Below, one piece after another: positions 45,330-57,845 of a DNA stretch of 64,000 nt (positions are counted from its first letter, which is position 1; each line of letters begins with the position of its first letter). Under the pieces are notes generated by a model. That model had not been told where the DNA came from and made no database searches. It saw only the letters and a list, made by a program, of their open reading frames with translations. Made by a program: the position numbers and the translations under genes. The stretch comes from Emydura subglobosa (taxonomy: Eukaryota; Chordata; Testudines; Chelidae): assembly GCA_007922225.1 (NCBI GenBank), contig ML679946.1, positions 89,866,407 through 89,930,406 on the forward strand. The letters run 5' to 3'.

Positions 45330-46310
45330 CTGCTGAAGATGGTGTGACCCGTCCGTGCTAGTGTAGCCACCTGAAAATGCCAAGGGCAGAGCAGACTGCA
45401 AAAGGAGAGCAGATTCTTCCAGCGCTGGTGGGTGACACTGAAGTCAGACTTCCCAACCAGCCACAAACAGTGCTTCTGATTCCCCACACTGGTTATCAAG
45501 AAGCCAAAATAAAAATATACAAAGCCCCCTTTACTGCATTTCAGTCTCTGGCTCCCAATCGGCCACTAGGTCCAGTAAAGAGATCAGTTATTTAAAACTC
45601 TATGCTCTTTACCAAAAAGGTTTCTCCTGACCCCAAGGGTCAGCTGCAGTACCAGATCAATATAAGTTTAGATCTTACCCAAAATACCATGCTGCCAGTC
45701 AATCCTTTAGTAACTAAAACTAAAGGTTTATTATAAAAAGAAAGAAACAAACTCTAAGAGAAATGTTAAAGGATTAAAGCAATCAGATACATACAAATGA
45801 TTTGAAAGTCCATATATATCAGGTTTCTAGTAGAATTGTGGAGTTCGCAGGCTTGTATAGTCCCTGTGGTATACATCCAGTACCTGGATGGGTCTCAGTC
45901 CTTTGTTTCACAGCTTCAATTCAATTGTAGATGAGTTGATCCAGAGGCAGACTGAAGACAAAGACTGAAAGACCAAATGGATCTCAGGCAGCTGCCTTTT
46001 ATGTCCTTTGGTCTTTGCCATGCTGCTTGTGGCATTTTACAGGAATAAGATGGAGTCCAGGGTCACATGAGTGACTGGTGACTCATCAGGTATATCCCTG
46101 GCTTCTCCCCCTGGGCCCCTTGTACCTGTGAATTTCTTAATGGGCCATTAAGCAGGCTATTGCTACAGCCATTCTGTCTGGGGTGTCGCCCAGACACAGC
46201 ACAATTTAAAATACAGATATATCAACCATATGCATAACTTGCATTACACATATAACACATGATCATAAACATTATATATAATCCCCCCACAATCCAGTGA
46301 GCATGACAGA
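45330..46310 (-). mobile_element. Insertion splitting the LINE, possibly an antisense LTR
   Basis: About 980 bp that fits neither endonuclease nor reverse transcriptase. It has blocks such as CCAAGGGTCAGCTGCAGTACC and AACTAAAGGTTTATTATAAA (the reverse strand shows AATAAA), and TCTGGGGTGTCGCCCAGAC. The antisense AATAAA and texture suggest an LTR in reverse, but no terminal inversion or target duplication could be confirmed. LINE reading resumes at VLGNFPYSQHCPILIQIGF (about 46335). Confidence 0.4.
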
Positions 46311-48420
46311 TGGTCCTCTGCCAGCCACCTGCAGGTCCTTGGAAATTTCCCCTACAGCCAGCATTGCCCCATTCTAATCCAAATAGGGTTTACCATTCCT
46401 ATAGTGACCACTAGCTCAAGACTACATTAGAACTACAGGTAGACTGGGACAATTACACTGAGCTCATTGATCAATATACAATCTGTATCCTGCATAACAT
46501 TTTAATAGGTTAGGCAGACTCAGGGATTACCAAAGCAATCTTTAAGGCTATCTCCAAGTCCATCCCACATGGCTGCCAAAAAACCTAACTATTATGTCTG
46601 GAGGAAGAATGTGCAGACCTTGTTAAACAGTACAAAATTCTGTAGCCAACCATGTCATAGAGAATCTGAACGAAGCTCAAAGAACACATTGGGGGAAAAG
46701 CAATTTTAGAAATGGACATATCAGGATCTAGCAGGAAAGCGTGGACACTCATCAGGAAGTACAAAATCCACCAGAGACATGGCAACAGAAGGTCTCTCCA
46801 ACAGCATCACTGCACCCCTGACCAACATTGCTAAAACAGATAAAGATAGAATTTTGAGATGTCAATCAAAAAAAAAGTTGCAATAATACAAGCAATCTCC
46901 ACGAATCAGCCAAGATGAAAACTTCCAATCATGCTCTAGGGAAGTAATATAACAGGCACTGAAATCAGTGAAAACAGGGAAAGCCTGCCACTTTGACAAT
47001 GTACCACTAGAACTACTACAACATCTTGGGAAGAAAAGCTAACATGGGTTGTCCATCTTATGTCCTGTGTTATAGAGGAGAACATAATACTCAGGATATG
47101 GTGAAAAACAAAGGTGAAAAATTTACCAAAGCCAGGTAAAAACCACTCTTTAGCAGCTAGCTATTGCCCAATATCACTCTTGAGTTGTAGCTTCAAACTC
47201 CTGGAGCAGCTGATCTTACAGAGAATCATGCTCATGACAGAACAACTTTAGAGTAATGATCAGGAAGGCTTTCAACTAAATTGAAGCACCTGTGACCAAC
47301 TGCTAGCATTCACTATGTATATTGAGAATGGAGCTGTCTCCTGTGAACTTACAGCAGCTTAGGGCTCCATCTGGCACCAGTTTTATTTAATGTATTCCCC
47401 AATGACCTACTGAACACCATCTCCAGGCAGTTCATGTGTGCCGATTATATTTGCTTGGCTTTAAGACTGTGATTTCCAAGAGATTGACAAGAACCTGAAC
47501 AATAATGTGGTTGCCATAGGTAACTGTTGCAAGAAATGAAGACTAACACCAAGCATATCACAAACTGTGTCACCATGCTTCCACTTATACCATGCTGAGA
47601 ACCGATGTGAATTTAACATCTAATTGAACTGGCACACGATCCAAAGCCAATGGATCTTTGGGTCACCCTAGATGGTGCGCTCCCATATATATATATCATC
47701 TCACTAAAGTAGCTCAAATGAACAAGAGCAAAAACTGCCTCCTGAACAAACTGGTAGAGTCCACCTGTGTAGTACAGGACTTGCTCTCTGCCACTCAGCT
47801 GGTGATACTCTGTCCCAGTTTGGTTAAACCCTGCCCAAACTAGACTATTAGACACACAGTTTAATCATACCATGACAATTATCGCAGGTAAATTGAAGCC
47901 AACAAAATTTGTATGTTTATCAGTCCTAGCCAATATTCTTTCATCTAATTTCTGGCGTTGATTACAGCCAATAAACTGATCAGCAAGGTACCGTAAATGC
48001 CACACTTGCCACTGTTCAGGAATATATGGAATGCACTCGCACCCCTGACTGCATAGTAGAAATCCTATCTGAACATTGCTGCACACTTTCCATCCAGCTG
48101 ATCACATAATCAGTTCACTGTGGCAGTCAGATGGGAGAGAGCCACACACAGGAACTCTCACATCATCACCAGGCTAGATGAATGGCTACATGGCTTTCAG
48201 CTCCCACCCATGCTGCTTCTGGAGCCAGTTTAACTGGTCAGGTGTGGCGTGGTTCGTTGTGCCAGGACCGACCATGTCTGGGGCAGCTCACTGTGCATCT
48301 GTGGTGATTGCTGCACACACACCGGATGGTAGCTCTTTTCATAGAGAGTTCCCTGGAGGTCTTCTCAAGCTGAACACGGCTAATTCAGGGACACTGATTG
48401 GCTCAAGACTATTTGGCTGA
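46310..48420 (+). pseudogene. LINE endonuclease end and reverse transcriptase (decayed)
   Basis: After LGNFPYSQHCPILIQIG come SSRKAWTLIRKYKI (about 46720), a NITLEL-like finger segment, LAPVLFNVFPNDLLNTISRQ (about 47370) and CADYICLAL (about 47440), where the expected YADD is changed to ADY. DLWVTLDGAL (about 47655) follows. LNTANSGTL near 48375 resembles the C-terminal end of these proteins. Stops and frameshifts are dense, and the catalytic Asp pair is broken. Confidence 0.7.
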
Positions 48421-48560
48421 GTTTCTTTTGTTTTTGATTTTGTTTTATTTTTCCTTGCTTGTCTTGTCCACACATAGTCACTTATATCTACACCAGGCAG
48501 ACAAGGGATGTGTATGGAAGGTCCTTTCACTTTCTGCTTTAAACCTCTCCATGTGTTATC

Positions 48561-48954
48561 CTCCTCATTACCTACTGCAGAAAAGATTTGGCAGCTTCAT
48601 ACACTTTTCTGGTTGATACCTAGTGACATGGAAAAAGTGACAATGGGTTATCCATTGTTGGGTTGATGGGCCTATGCCTGCAAAGTGCTGAGCACCATCA
48701 CCTCCCATTAACATCACTGGAGCTGAGAGAACTCAGCTCACCATCTATTACACTGATATGGCCCCATTGATGTAGCATCTGAGCTGCTTATAATGTTACC
48801 TCTGCTGTTACTCTGGTTCTCTTGGGTGGTACTTCCTGTGTCGCCTACTCTCCACAGTGCTCCCCAGGTGTGCCTCCGCGTGGCCGCCCAGTGGCACCAC
48901 GGGAACATCAGCTCCTGAGGTTCTAGCCCCTGGGTCCTTACATTACACTGACTA
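48561..48954. other. Intergenic DNA, nothing recognised
   Basis: No frame or repeat supported. Confidence 0.4.
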
Positions 48955-49115
48955 CAGCCCTATTAGGTAGGGGAGCACTGTTACCCCATTTTACAGCTGG
49001 GGAAACGAGGCACAGAGAGACTAAGTGACTTGCCCAAGGTCACACAGAGAACCTGTGACAGAGCAGGGAATTGAACCCAGATCTCTCAAATCCTAACTAC
49101 TCAACCATCCTTTCT
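48955..49115 (-). repeat. tRNA-derived (Cry-type) SINE, reverse
   Basis: TTACCCCATTTTACAGCTGG, GAGACTAAGTGACTTGCCCA and GGAATTGAACCCAGATCTC are the inverted SINE core and B box, well preserved. The A box end reads CTAACTACTCAACCATCC. Confidence 0.8.
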
Positions 49116-49977
49116 TAAAGCTCTCTGAAAGGCCCATGTCAGTGGTGGGCTGACGGTCCCAGTGCTAACTCTCAAACTTACTTTCTAAAATGCCCCCAAA
49201 CACCCGGTAATTTACTACTATGTGTTGCCCAGGTTCCCTGCAGGCGTGTGTTTTCAGCAGCAGCAGCCCTGTTAGTCCCAGCCTTTGTTGTTCCTCTGGA
49301 GGTGTGATTGAGGGCTCAGATGTCAAACTGTCAGGGGGGGAGCCACCTGTTGCTGTAAATCTGGCTGGATTTCATAATCTCCCCAGCCCCCTGCGCTCTC
49401 TTTGAATTTCTGTAAGTACATCTGTGTGACCTCTTGTTTTCTGCTCTGTAGAAACTTGTGCAGTCACACGGGAGACATGTGGCATGGCCTGTATTGCTCT
49501 GACCCTATAAATATAGACAGATCAGTTTATTTCCAAAAAGTATGGATTACAGGGTTACCCTTAATTGTTATTGACTCTGGCAACCTTTTACCCAGCCTGA
49601 ATCTAGCACAGTTCACTTCAGCTAAACTGCAGTAGGTAACCAGCCTGCCTATTTAACAAAAATGTCAAGGAAATTCTAAAGCCCTGCCGAAAAATTTTAT
49701 GTAAACAACATAAAGAACTGCAGAGAGACATTCACTTAAAATATTAATGAATATTATTTAGCTCACATGAAAAAAAAATGCTCAGAGAGAATATACAAAG
49801 CCTGAAATTCTGAGGTCAAAGTTTACCTTGCAGTCAAACTCCCTTTGAAATCAATGGCCCACATTAAGGTCCATGGGAGTTTGCCTGAGTATGGACTGAA
49901 TGAAAACCAAGGGCTTTCAGTATTTAATTACAGCTGCTTTCTAATTCCAGTGGAGAGCTGGACTTAATAACTGACAT
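49116..49977. other. Intergenic DNA, nothing coding recognised
   Basis: Unsupported short frames only. About 49840-49885 (AAATCAATGGCCCACATTAA) is a small dispersed-motif copy. Confidence 0.45.
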
Positions 49978-50138
49978 AAGTCAAGATTTTCCAAAGCAAT
50001 TAGTTGATTCTGGGTGCCTCAGTTTTCCAGTTCTCCATTTCAAACACCTTGAGGTGGAACTTGTAATCAGGCCCCTTTAAGATGCCTCAGTTGAAGCACC
50101 TGAAATTGCTAGTCAGTCATGAAAATTTTGATCACAGT
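49978..50138. mobile_element. Palindromic MITE
   Basis: The left arm AGTCAAGATTTTCCAAAGCA with GGGTGCCTCAG pairs with the right arm AAGCACCTGAAATTGCTAG and CATGAAAATTTTGATC. Non-coding; related in design to the element at 17098. Confidence 0.55.
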
Positions 50139-51676
50139 CTGGAGCAAGGCCCGCAGGATTTGATCCATATACTATATGTTATGCCCAGCTCATAACAAAC
50201 TCCAGAAGCTGGAGAATGGAGATATTGACGTGCATTAAACTAGTGGTTTTAAGATGGGTAGAGCTAACCAAGGAAAGAGAAGTGCAAGTGGTATCTGTGG
50301 GATCCAAGCAATGATATTTAGAAGACAAGATTAAAGATGTTCTGCAACATGTAAGTGCTTTGGAACAGAGGAATTAAGTATTGCCAATTCCAAGAATCAG
50401 TATAATGTTAAGGGAATGATGGCAGTTACCCAAACATCCTTGCAGTCCTCAGTTCATAAGCAGTTTTCATCATAATACAGACAAAATATATTAAAATTAA
50501 AACAACCCCCTAACCCACAAGATCTCTGCAGTTACCACATTCTATCTGAAATTCAAACTACCAAGAGAAGAATTGCATGAATTCCCATAAATAATGTAAG
50601 TGGAGAAACTTGATAGCAACAAGAAAAACACTGATGCATTTTTGTCCTTTAAAAATAAACCAGATGCCAAGAAGGGGGTGAGAGCAGTAGTTCTCAGAAA
50701 AGCTGGTACGAAAACTTGGAATGAACCGAAAAAACTTGCATGCATTTTACCTTGTGTTGAACAAACTGTAGGCCCAATCCTGCAGCCTTTATATGTGTTG
50801 ACATAGGTTATGTAAGTGCTGGGTGCTGTTTTTGTAGGGTCTGAAGCTGTTGAAATAAAATGAATGCATGGAATTCTAAATAAACAGTATTCATTTTAAT
50901 AGTAGTGACACTCATTCATGGTGACATCAATGTTACAATGCAGAACAGTTTGGGTCTGATTGATAAGATGTTACCAATCGGATGGAGGAACTGTTGCTGA
51001 AATGAAAGTACTTATGCTGCTTTGAGCACATATTCCATTTGCAAACACTGTAGGTAGCCTGTGTATTTTAATTTATGTGTTACATTCTATTTATGTAGGG
51101 CTCATAACCTTATAATCAATTTATTCCATTTTTACATGGAAAGTATCATTTAAATACACAATACAGCAAAAGCATGTAGGTAGATAAGCAAGTTGCACCC
51201 AAATTGTATTCTTTTAATAGACCTTTTATTTTAACTGGTATTTTTAAAAGAGCTTTTGCTGTTTTGTGAAATACTTTGATCTGGAACATGGAAAAGGCAT
51301 TACTTTAACTAATCAGTTTTAAGCAAGTCAAATTTCTATTGCATTTTACCTTTTGAAATACTGGAAACAGTCATTCACAAATGTTTATATGATCAGGTAT
51401 TAATTTAAAAGGGTTGCACTGTATATCTTTTGCTTATTGCTTTTGCTTGCTGAACAGAAAGTATGTGTTTTAGAACAGGTGTCATTAATAAATAGTAGTA
51501 TTGGAATTTTGTCTTGGCTCTTCCTGGCACTAACATTTTATAAACTTTAACAGATTCTTTCTCAAATGAAGAAATGAGACATGGAGAAAAAACTGATTTA
51601 GCTAAAGTCAGCTGGCAAGTTCTTGTTGGAGCTTGGATTAAAACTCAGGAGTTCCTGCCCATGCTCCTTCCACTTA
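50139..51676. other. AT-rich, repeat-poor intergenic segment
   Basis: From about 50560 to 51640 no repeat family or gene is recognised. The composition is even and AT-rich. It is a candidate for unique, possibly regulatory DNA only because the repeats avoid it. Confidence 0.4.
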
Positions 51677-51796
51677 GGATGACCAGTTATCCTGATTTTA
51701 TAGGGACAGTCCCGATATTCAGAACTTTTTCTTATATAGGTGCCTATTATCCTCCACCCCCTGTCCTGATTTTTCACACTTGCTATCTGGTCACCC
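51677..51796. mobile_element. Small MITE with TA flanks
   Basis: Termini GGATGACCAG and, inverted, GGGTGACCAG, with TA at 51675-51676 and 51797-51798. The interior is CCTGATTTTATAGGGACAGT ... TATAGGTGCCTATTATCC. The relative at 11203-11298 is in the reverse orientation. Confidence 0.75.
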
Positions 51797-54556
51797 TACT
51801 TCTACTGATCATGCTCCATTGAGTTCACTAGAGCTACACCCATTTACGCTAACTGAGGCTCTGATCCTAAATGTTATTACAAGTCAGAACAAGGAGCAAA
51901 GAAGAAAGGGAGTCAAGGGAAGTTTGGAGCAGATTAAAAAACCCATTAAAAAGAGGCCATGTTTTACTCACAGGTGTGCATCAGAAACCCTAGTTAAAAT
52001 CCATGGGTCAGAGTGTGATTTCACTGATATAAATCCCAAGTAACTCTGCTGAAGTCAACAGAACTACACCAGAGTATCTGAGACCAAAATATGTTTTAGT
52101 TAGAGGTCCTTGTGCTGATCTGTGGGCAGAGTTTGGTCCTAGAAATAATGGGGAGGGAGGGAAAGGCTCAAGTCCTCAGGTCTTTGTTCTTTTGTAGTCT
52201 ATCCTTAACTGTGGCAAACTTCTGCTAGCTTCAGTGGAAGTTTATTTGGATGGAGCTCTCTGGATTTATTCCAAAAAATTTATGAAAAAATAATCTAATC
52301 CCATTAGTCATGAAATTACCCTCTGTTTGTCTATAAATAGGTTTAACCTAACAAGCAACTCTTAGGCCAGATGCCGCTGATTCACCAATCTGATCTAAAT
52401 CTTCAGGTATTCACCTCTCCCCAGACTGTATGTTAAATGAATCTCTGTTTGTTTGCAAATGCAACAACCTACTGCACCTAGCAGCCTTCAAGTTTTGTTT
52501 ACCAGTATATCTGCAACTATCAGCAAAGCTTCACTAAAACCTGTGTATGGTCTCCTCCCGATTCAAATCTGCCAGTATATTATAATTTATATAAACTTCC
52601 ATGTATTTGCATGATCCAGACACAAACCATGAGAAGAATGTGCCTGCTTGGTTCAAAGTTCTACTGTAGTAACAAAATCCTAATGTGGAAGGAGACAAGA
52701 TCAAAAGGAAATGCAGGGGACTTTCAGCCACTCTGGACTGTTATGACATCTCATGGTTGTGTACTAGAAATTCAGAGACCCCAAAAATGTGTCCTCCCCC
52801 TTTTTCCCCCCTGCAAAAGTACAGTTTGCAGAACCATATATTCATTGAATACCACTATATTTCACCTGAGAAAACCCCCAGGGCCTGTGGGGACTAGAAA
52901 AAAAACTCCATTTACTTTATTTATTACAAATTATAATTACATTTAAATATAATTTAAATATAAATTAAAAGGCTTCTATTGTAGGCTCTACACATAGCCT
53001 CTTAACTGGGAACCTGGAAGGCCCAATATTTCCTGACCCTCTAAGATTTCTTTCTTTCTTTTAAAGGATATAATTTTCTATCAAGTTCTACAAGATTTTA
53101 GGATAAAGTCTGTAGACCCCATTGGTTTAATCCCTATTCAAGGCCTGGTCTAAAAACCACTGAAGTCAATGTACTTACTTACTTAATGGAAAGACTCCTG
53201 TTGACCAATAGGCTTTGATCAGGGCTTACATTCTACAGGGCTTTCCCCTAGAACACAGGGGAAGTGTGGGTGGTTAGCAGAGAGAGGAATCCTTCCTCCC
53301 ATGTGAAGCAGTTATGGATCCACCCCACATAAGCCACTGCAGCTCTGCGGCCACAGTTGTAACAGTTTGCATGGAACTTGGAGGAAGGAGCACAAGTTCT
53401 AGCTGGGAGGAGCTTAGAGGAGTCAACAGGGGAAGGCAGTGGGCATGCACATGGTGGGGAGGCTATCTGCAGTTGCAGCACCTCTGAAAATAGTTCTCTC
53501 AACAAGGAGTCAGTTTAGTTTTAGAAACAGGGAGTCCTCTCATGTCGTTACCTGGCCCAAGGTGCAGGAAACAGCAGCAGCCCACCTGGGGCACTTTATA
53601 CTGCTGTGCAGTTCATGCAGAATGGGCTCACCAGGCTCTGCGTGGCTTCTTCCCATTCATCTGACCCCCTCACACAGTGGCATTGCACATACACCTCTGC
53701 ATAGGGGCCCTATGTCATCACAGAGGCGTGCACCAGACTTCCCCTGCAATGCAGCGGCAGGTCGGCAGTTACTAATCTACTGATCATTTGGGCCTGTTTC
53801 CTGCGTCAAGTTTACTCAGCTCTTCTCTCCATAAAGGCAGAATTTTCTTGACAAGACCCACATTCCATGTGGCTTACGCTGTCTCATGATTGAGAGCCCT
53901 ATAAGAGGAACACATAAACAGAGCAGCGTGTCAGCCTGTGGTACTCTTTAATGTTGCTTTCAGGGAAATATATGTGTCATAACAACACAAAGCAGACATA
54001 TTTCTCCAGCTTTTATTCTGGCCAGTACTTGGGTCTATTTAGTTCAGTGGGATCCCTTATCTGAATGAGTTCACAGTAACACGGCTCTCTCCAGACCCAC
54101 CCTTCCTTATCCCTTGGTTTTACTATTCTCTCTTGTCTTCTAGCACTTCCCTCACCCCCTTGGTATGGTAACCATCTAATTAGGCTGTAAGCTTTCTGGG
54201 TCAGGGACCTTGTCTCCCTATGTGTATCAATAGTGATTAGTCAACCATATTGATTATAGAGGTTAATGCTGAACTTTCTATAGTCCTGCATGAGGTGCTG
54301 TAGATACACAGCATTTAATCTTCATCCTCTTGCTAGGTCGTACCTTGGAGTAATATATCTCTGCTCCCCATGGCTGAGCAAGTTTTTCCCTTAGCACTCC
54401 ATGCCCCCATCTCCTTTGATGGTGGAAGTTGTGCAGAAGGCTCTGTGCAAAGATGTAGAGCTATTGCTGCTGACTCACCAGATTAAGAGGATCCTACTAG
54501 CTCCAACCCAGGAGCTTAATTAAAAAAGGCTTGACAGGCTGACTGTCCAGTTACAT
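51797..54556. other. Intergenic DNA, no gene recognised
   Basis: Mixed AT-rich sequence. About 52025-52080 carries the AGTAACTCTGCTGAAGTCAA motif. About 54185-54235 is a SINE-tail fragment (GCTGTAAGCTTTCTGGGTCA). Frames at 53248-53505 and 53439-53783 have no supported product. Confidence 0.45.
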
Positions 54557-54691
54557 CCTTGCACTTTGTGTAGTCACTGACACCTGTGCAGTGTGAGTGT
54601 TAAACACTATTACCAGTATGAGTGGAGAGCTCTCATTGGTAGCATTACACACCCACTATGAGATGTGTAAGTGACTGCACAAGGTGCAAAA
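54557..54691. repeat. Palindromic repeat (copy B)
   Basis: CCTTGCACTTTGTGTAGTCA pairs with TGACTGCACAAGGTGCAAA. It shares arms with the copy at 44270-44395. Confidence 0.65.
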
Positions 54692-56424
54692 ACAGGGACC
54701 AGGGGGTAGAAACAGGGAGAAACCCTAGGAACAAACCAAGTCCAGGAGAATGTTTATTAAATGCCTTACTGTGTTGTCATTTAAGTGGGCAATTTAGGGA
54801 AAACTCAGGAAGGGGGTGAATTTTTGATGCTGGTCCTGTGTGTGTTAAGAGTATGGGGTAGGAACCCGGCAAAATCACAGAAGGACATAGCCTGAATGAG
54901 AATCAGACTAGGGAGGCCTATAAGGCTGCACAAACTATTACCTTATGGTTGAACATCTTGCTTTTAAATAAACAAAATTCACTGTAGACCAGATTCTGCC
55001 ACCCTCACTCATCCAAAGCACCTTACTCCATGGATACTCCCACTGATTTCAAAGCCTAATGGTAATGATTCCAGACTGTTGAATTGTTTTGGATTTGAAC
55101 TGGTGGCCAAGTGGTTAAAAGACTCAGTAGCCATTACTAATCCCTTGAGACATCCAGCTCCCTGCTCTTCTAAGAAAATATTTTTGCAACCGTGAAAAAG
55201 GAACATAAATAAAAAAGATCCATGGGAAGGAAAGTGACAAGTGACAGCTGAAGTGTGCATGTGACTTTGAGAGAGAGTGACATAGCAGTTGTTTTCTTTA
55301 CTATCGTTCTGCTCCAGCACTGGAAACTTCAGTAAACAAAATGGACCACTTCTACTCTTCATTACTTTGGTGTAAATCCTGAGTCTTTCTATTGATTTCA
55401 TTGGATTTATTCAGTATTACACAAAATCTGAAGCAATATTTCTCATTATAAATTGTATTTAATTTGTACCCTTGATTTGCTAGCCTATAACAGCTGATGC
55501 ATACATTACAAACACTCCACTAATCAAGTGTCACATCCTCAGCTGGTGCAATTTGGCATAGCTCTCTTAAGTTAATGAAGCTAAGCTGATTTATAGCAGC
55601 TGAGGATATAGCTATGTAACTTTTGCTTGGGAGCTCTCAAGTTTCTGGTGTATAAAAAAAAAAAGTCTGTTTTGCTTCTGCTGCTAATGATTAATGACTC
55701 TAGAGTGGTGATAAGGGACAATGCCTTTGATAAGTTAGCTTGTGCTCTGTGCCATTCATATTTATTCACATACCCCCCGCAAAAAAAAGACCACATTGTT
55801 TTTAGTTCTTAAGTAAAGGAGTCACCTTACACTGAACTCATTGCAGTTTGAAAAAAGTGGATGACAAAAAGATGAACTTGGAATTTATGCATTGATTTCT
55901 TTTCTGATTTGTCAGGTGTGTTTAATCAAAAAGAAGCAGGAAATGCATTATTATAATAAACACATTACTACACAAGAAAAACACTGCCCTTGGAACTGAT
56001 TATATTGTTTGATTAATGGCTACAATGAAAAAATACAGGCTTAACCTACAAAGCACTTTGTTAAGATCAAAGTAAAACTTCTTAATAACACAATCTGTCC
56101 ATGCAGTGATATGTGGCTTTAAATTTGCAGTGAGTGAAACAGAAGAAAGTTTAAGAGCAAACTTTATCTTCTTTCTTATTTGAGAGGGAGACACACAAGG
56201 TTTTTTATTTTGGTTAGAATTTTCCCTTTACCATAAAAAGTGACTCAAATGCTAAACATTTGCTTTTATAAACAGCAGGATTAGAGACAACCCAAGCTAA
56301 GTACTCAGCAGTTGGGGACTGATCCAAAAAAGCTCATTGTTAAAATCTATGGAGAGACTGTCATTGACTTCAGTGGTCTTTTTGTCAGGTCATTGGTACA
56401 TGGTTAAGTCATTGGTCATGTGAT
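54692..56424. other. Intergenic DNA, partly repeat-poor
   Basis: About 55484-55610 holds a repeat (CAGCTGATGC ... AGCTGATTTATAGCAGCTGA). From 55840 to 56270 no repeat is recognised. No gene seen. A plus-strand TTTATT near 56204 reads AATAAA on the minus strand, far downstream of KLHL38. Confidence 0.45.
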
Positions 56425-56500
56425 TAAGAAATAGGCCTGGAAGAGCTGAGTTCTGGATCTGCCACAGACTTCCCCTGTGACCTTGGGCAAATTTATGGAC
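56425..56500 (+). repeat. SINE fragment
   Basis: GAGTTCTGGATCTGCCACAG followed by CCTGTGACCTTGGGCAAAT is the MIR/Cry core. Truncated. Confidence 0.65.
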
Positions 56501-57148
56501 ACCTAAATTGGTAAGAATGTTGGTTAATGCCTGTATATTTGCTGCCCAACTTGGGACACTTAAAAACAAAGCACTGGCAATGCTGAGCATTCACAACTCC
56601 AACTGACTTCAGTGGGAGCAACAGAAAAATCAAGCTCAAAATTAATGGATGCTTTTGTAAATGTAGGTCTTAACTATGGAAACTGAGTCACGGAGAGGTT
56701 ATTAAACAGTGATAGCATTAGATTAGGACTGCCAATTAATCACAGTTAACTCAAGTGATTAATTTGTTTTGAGTTAACGCCATTAAAAAAATTAAAAGTG
56801 ATTAATTGCTGTTTTAATCACACTGTTAAACAATAATATAACACCAATTTAAATGTATTATAAATATTTTTGGATGTTTTTCTACATTTTCTAATACATT
56901 AATTTCAATTACAACACAGAATTCAAAGTGCACACTGCTCATTTTATACTACTATTTTTATTACAAATATTTGCACTGTAAAATAGATAAGCAAAAGAAA
57001 TAGTATTTTTCAATTCACCTCATACAAGGACTGTAATTCAATCTCTATCATGAAAATGCAATTTACAAATTAGATTTGTATTGTGTTACATAACTACACT
57101 CAAAAACAAAACAATGTAAATCTTTAGAGCCTGCAAGTCCACTCAGTC

Positions 57149-57400
57149 CTACTTCTTGTTCAGCCAATCGGTAAGACAAACAAGTTTGTTTACATTTATG
57201 AGATATAATGCGGTCCACTTCTTATTTACAATGTCATCTGAAAGTTCTGAAAGTGAGAACAGGCGTTCACGTGGCACTGTTGTAGTCGGTGTTTCAAGGT
57301 ATTTACGTGCCAGATATGCTAAACATTCATATGCCCCTTCATGCTTCAACCACCATTCTAGAGGACATGATTCCATGCTGATGATGCTCGTTAAAAAATG
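57149..57400 (-). pseudogene. hAT transposase dimerisation domain (minus strand)
   Basis: Translates to SMESCPLEWWLKHEGAYECL, then YLARKYLETPTTTVPRERLF and a NKLVCLTDWLNKK end. This is the conserved C-terminal hATC domain used for transposase dimerisation, with the invariant WW and the RLFS region recognisable. An open frame extends it upstream to 57520, but that part is not hAT sequence in this orientation. Confidence 0.8.
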
Positions 57401-57544
57401 TGTTAATGAAATTTGTGACTGAACGCCTCGGAGGAGAATAGTATGTCTCCTGCTCTGTGGTTTTACCTGCATTCTGCCATAACATGAAACATATGGTAGT
57501 CTCAGATGACAAACCAGCACATGTTGTTTGATTTAAGAACACTT

Positions 57545-57845
57545 TCACTGCAGATTTGACAAAACGCAAAGTACCACCAATGTGAGATTTCTAAAGATAG
57601 CTATAGCACTTGACCCAAGGTTTAAGAATCTGAAGTGCCTTCCAAAATCTGAGGGGGTCGAGGTGTGAAACATTCTGTCAGAAGTCTTAAAAGAGCAACA
57701 CTCCATTGCAGAAACTATAGAATCCAAACCACCAAAAAAGAAAATCAGCCTTTGGTTGGTTGACTCAGATGATGAAAATGACTGTGTGTCAGTCTTCACT
57801 GTTTTGGATCGTTATTGAGCAGAACCAGTCATCAGTATGGAAGCA
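57545..57845 (+). pseudogene. hAT transposase internal segment (plus strand)
   Basis: In one frame, with indels and stops, this reads FTADLTKRK, RFLKIAIALDPRFKNLKCLP, then an acidic SDDENDC stretch and AEPVISME. In intact hAT transposases this directly precedes the hATC domain. Here that domain is on the opposite strand about 150 bp to the left. Confidence 0.75.

Larger units (their letters stand above)
44660..48560 (+). mobile_element. Decayed Jockey-superfamily LINE
   Basis: A + strand element whose endonuclease and reverse transcriptase can be read in pieces across many stops and frameshifts. The phrases LRLNAQGLSVAKC, NWVFLNELHLFHDPEEPSTY, FNVFPNDLLNTISRQFMCAD and DPKPMDLWVTLDGAL fit the CR1/L2/Jockey group and not L1. 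Older and far more mutated than the L1-Tx1 copy. A segment of about 1 kb (45330-46310) splits the endonuclease. Confidence 0.75.
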
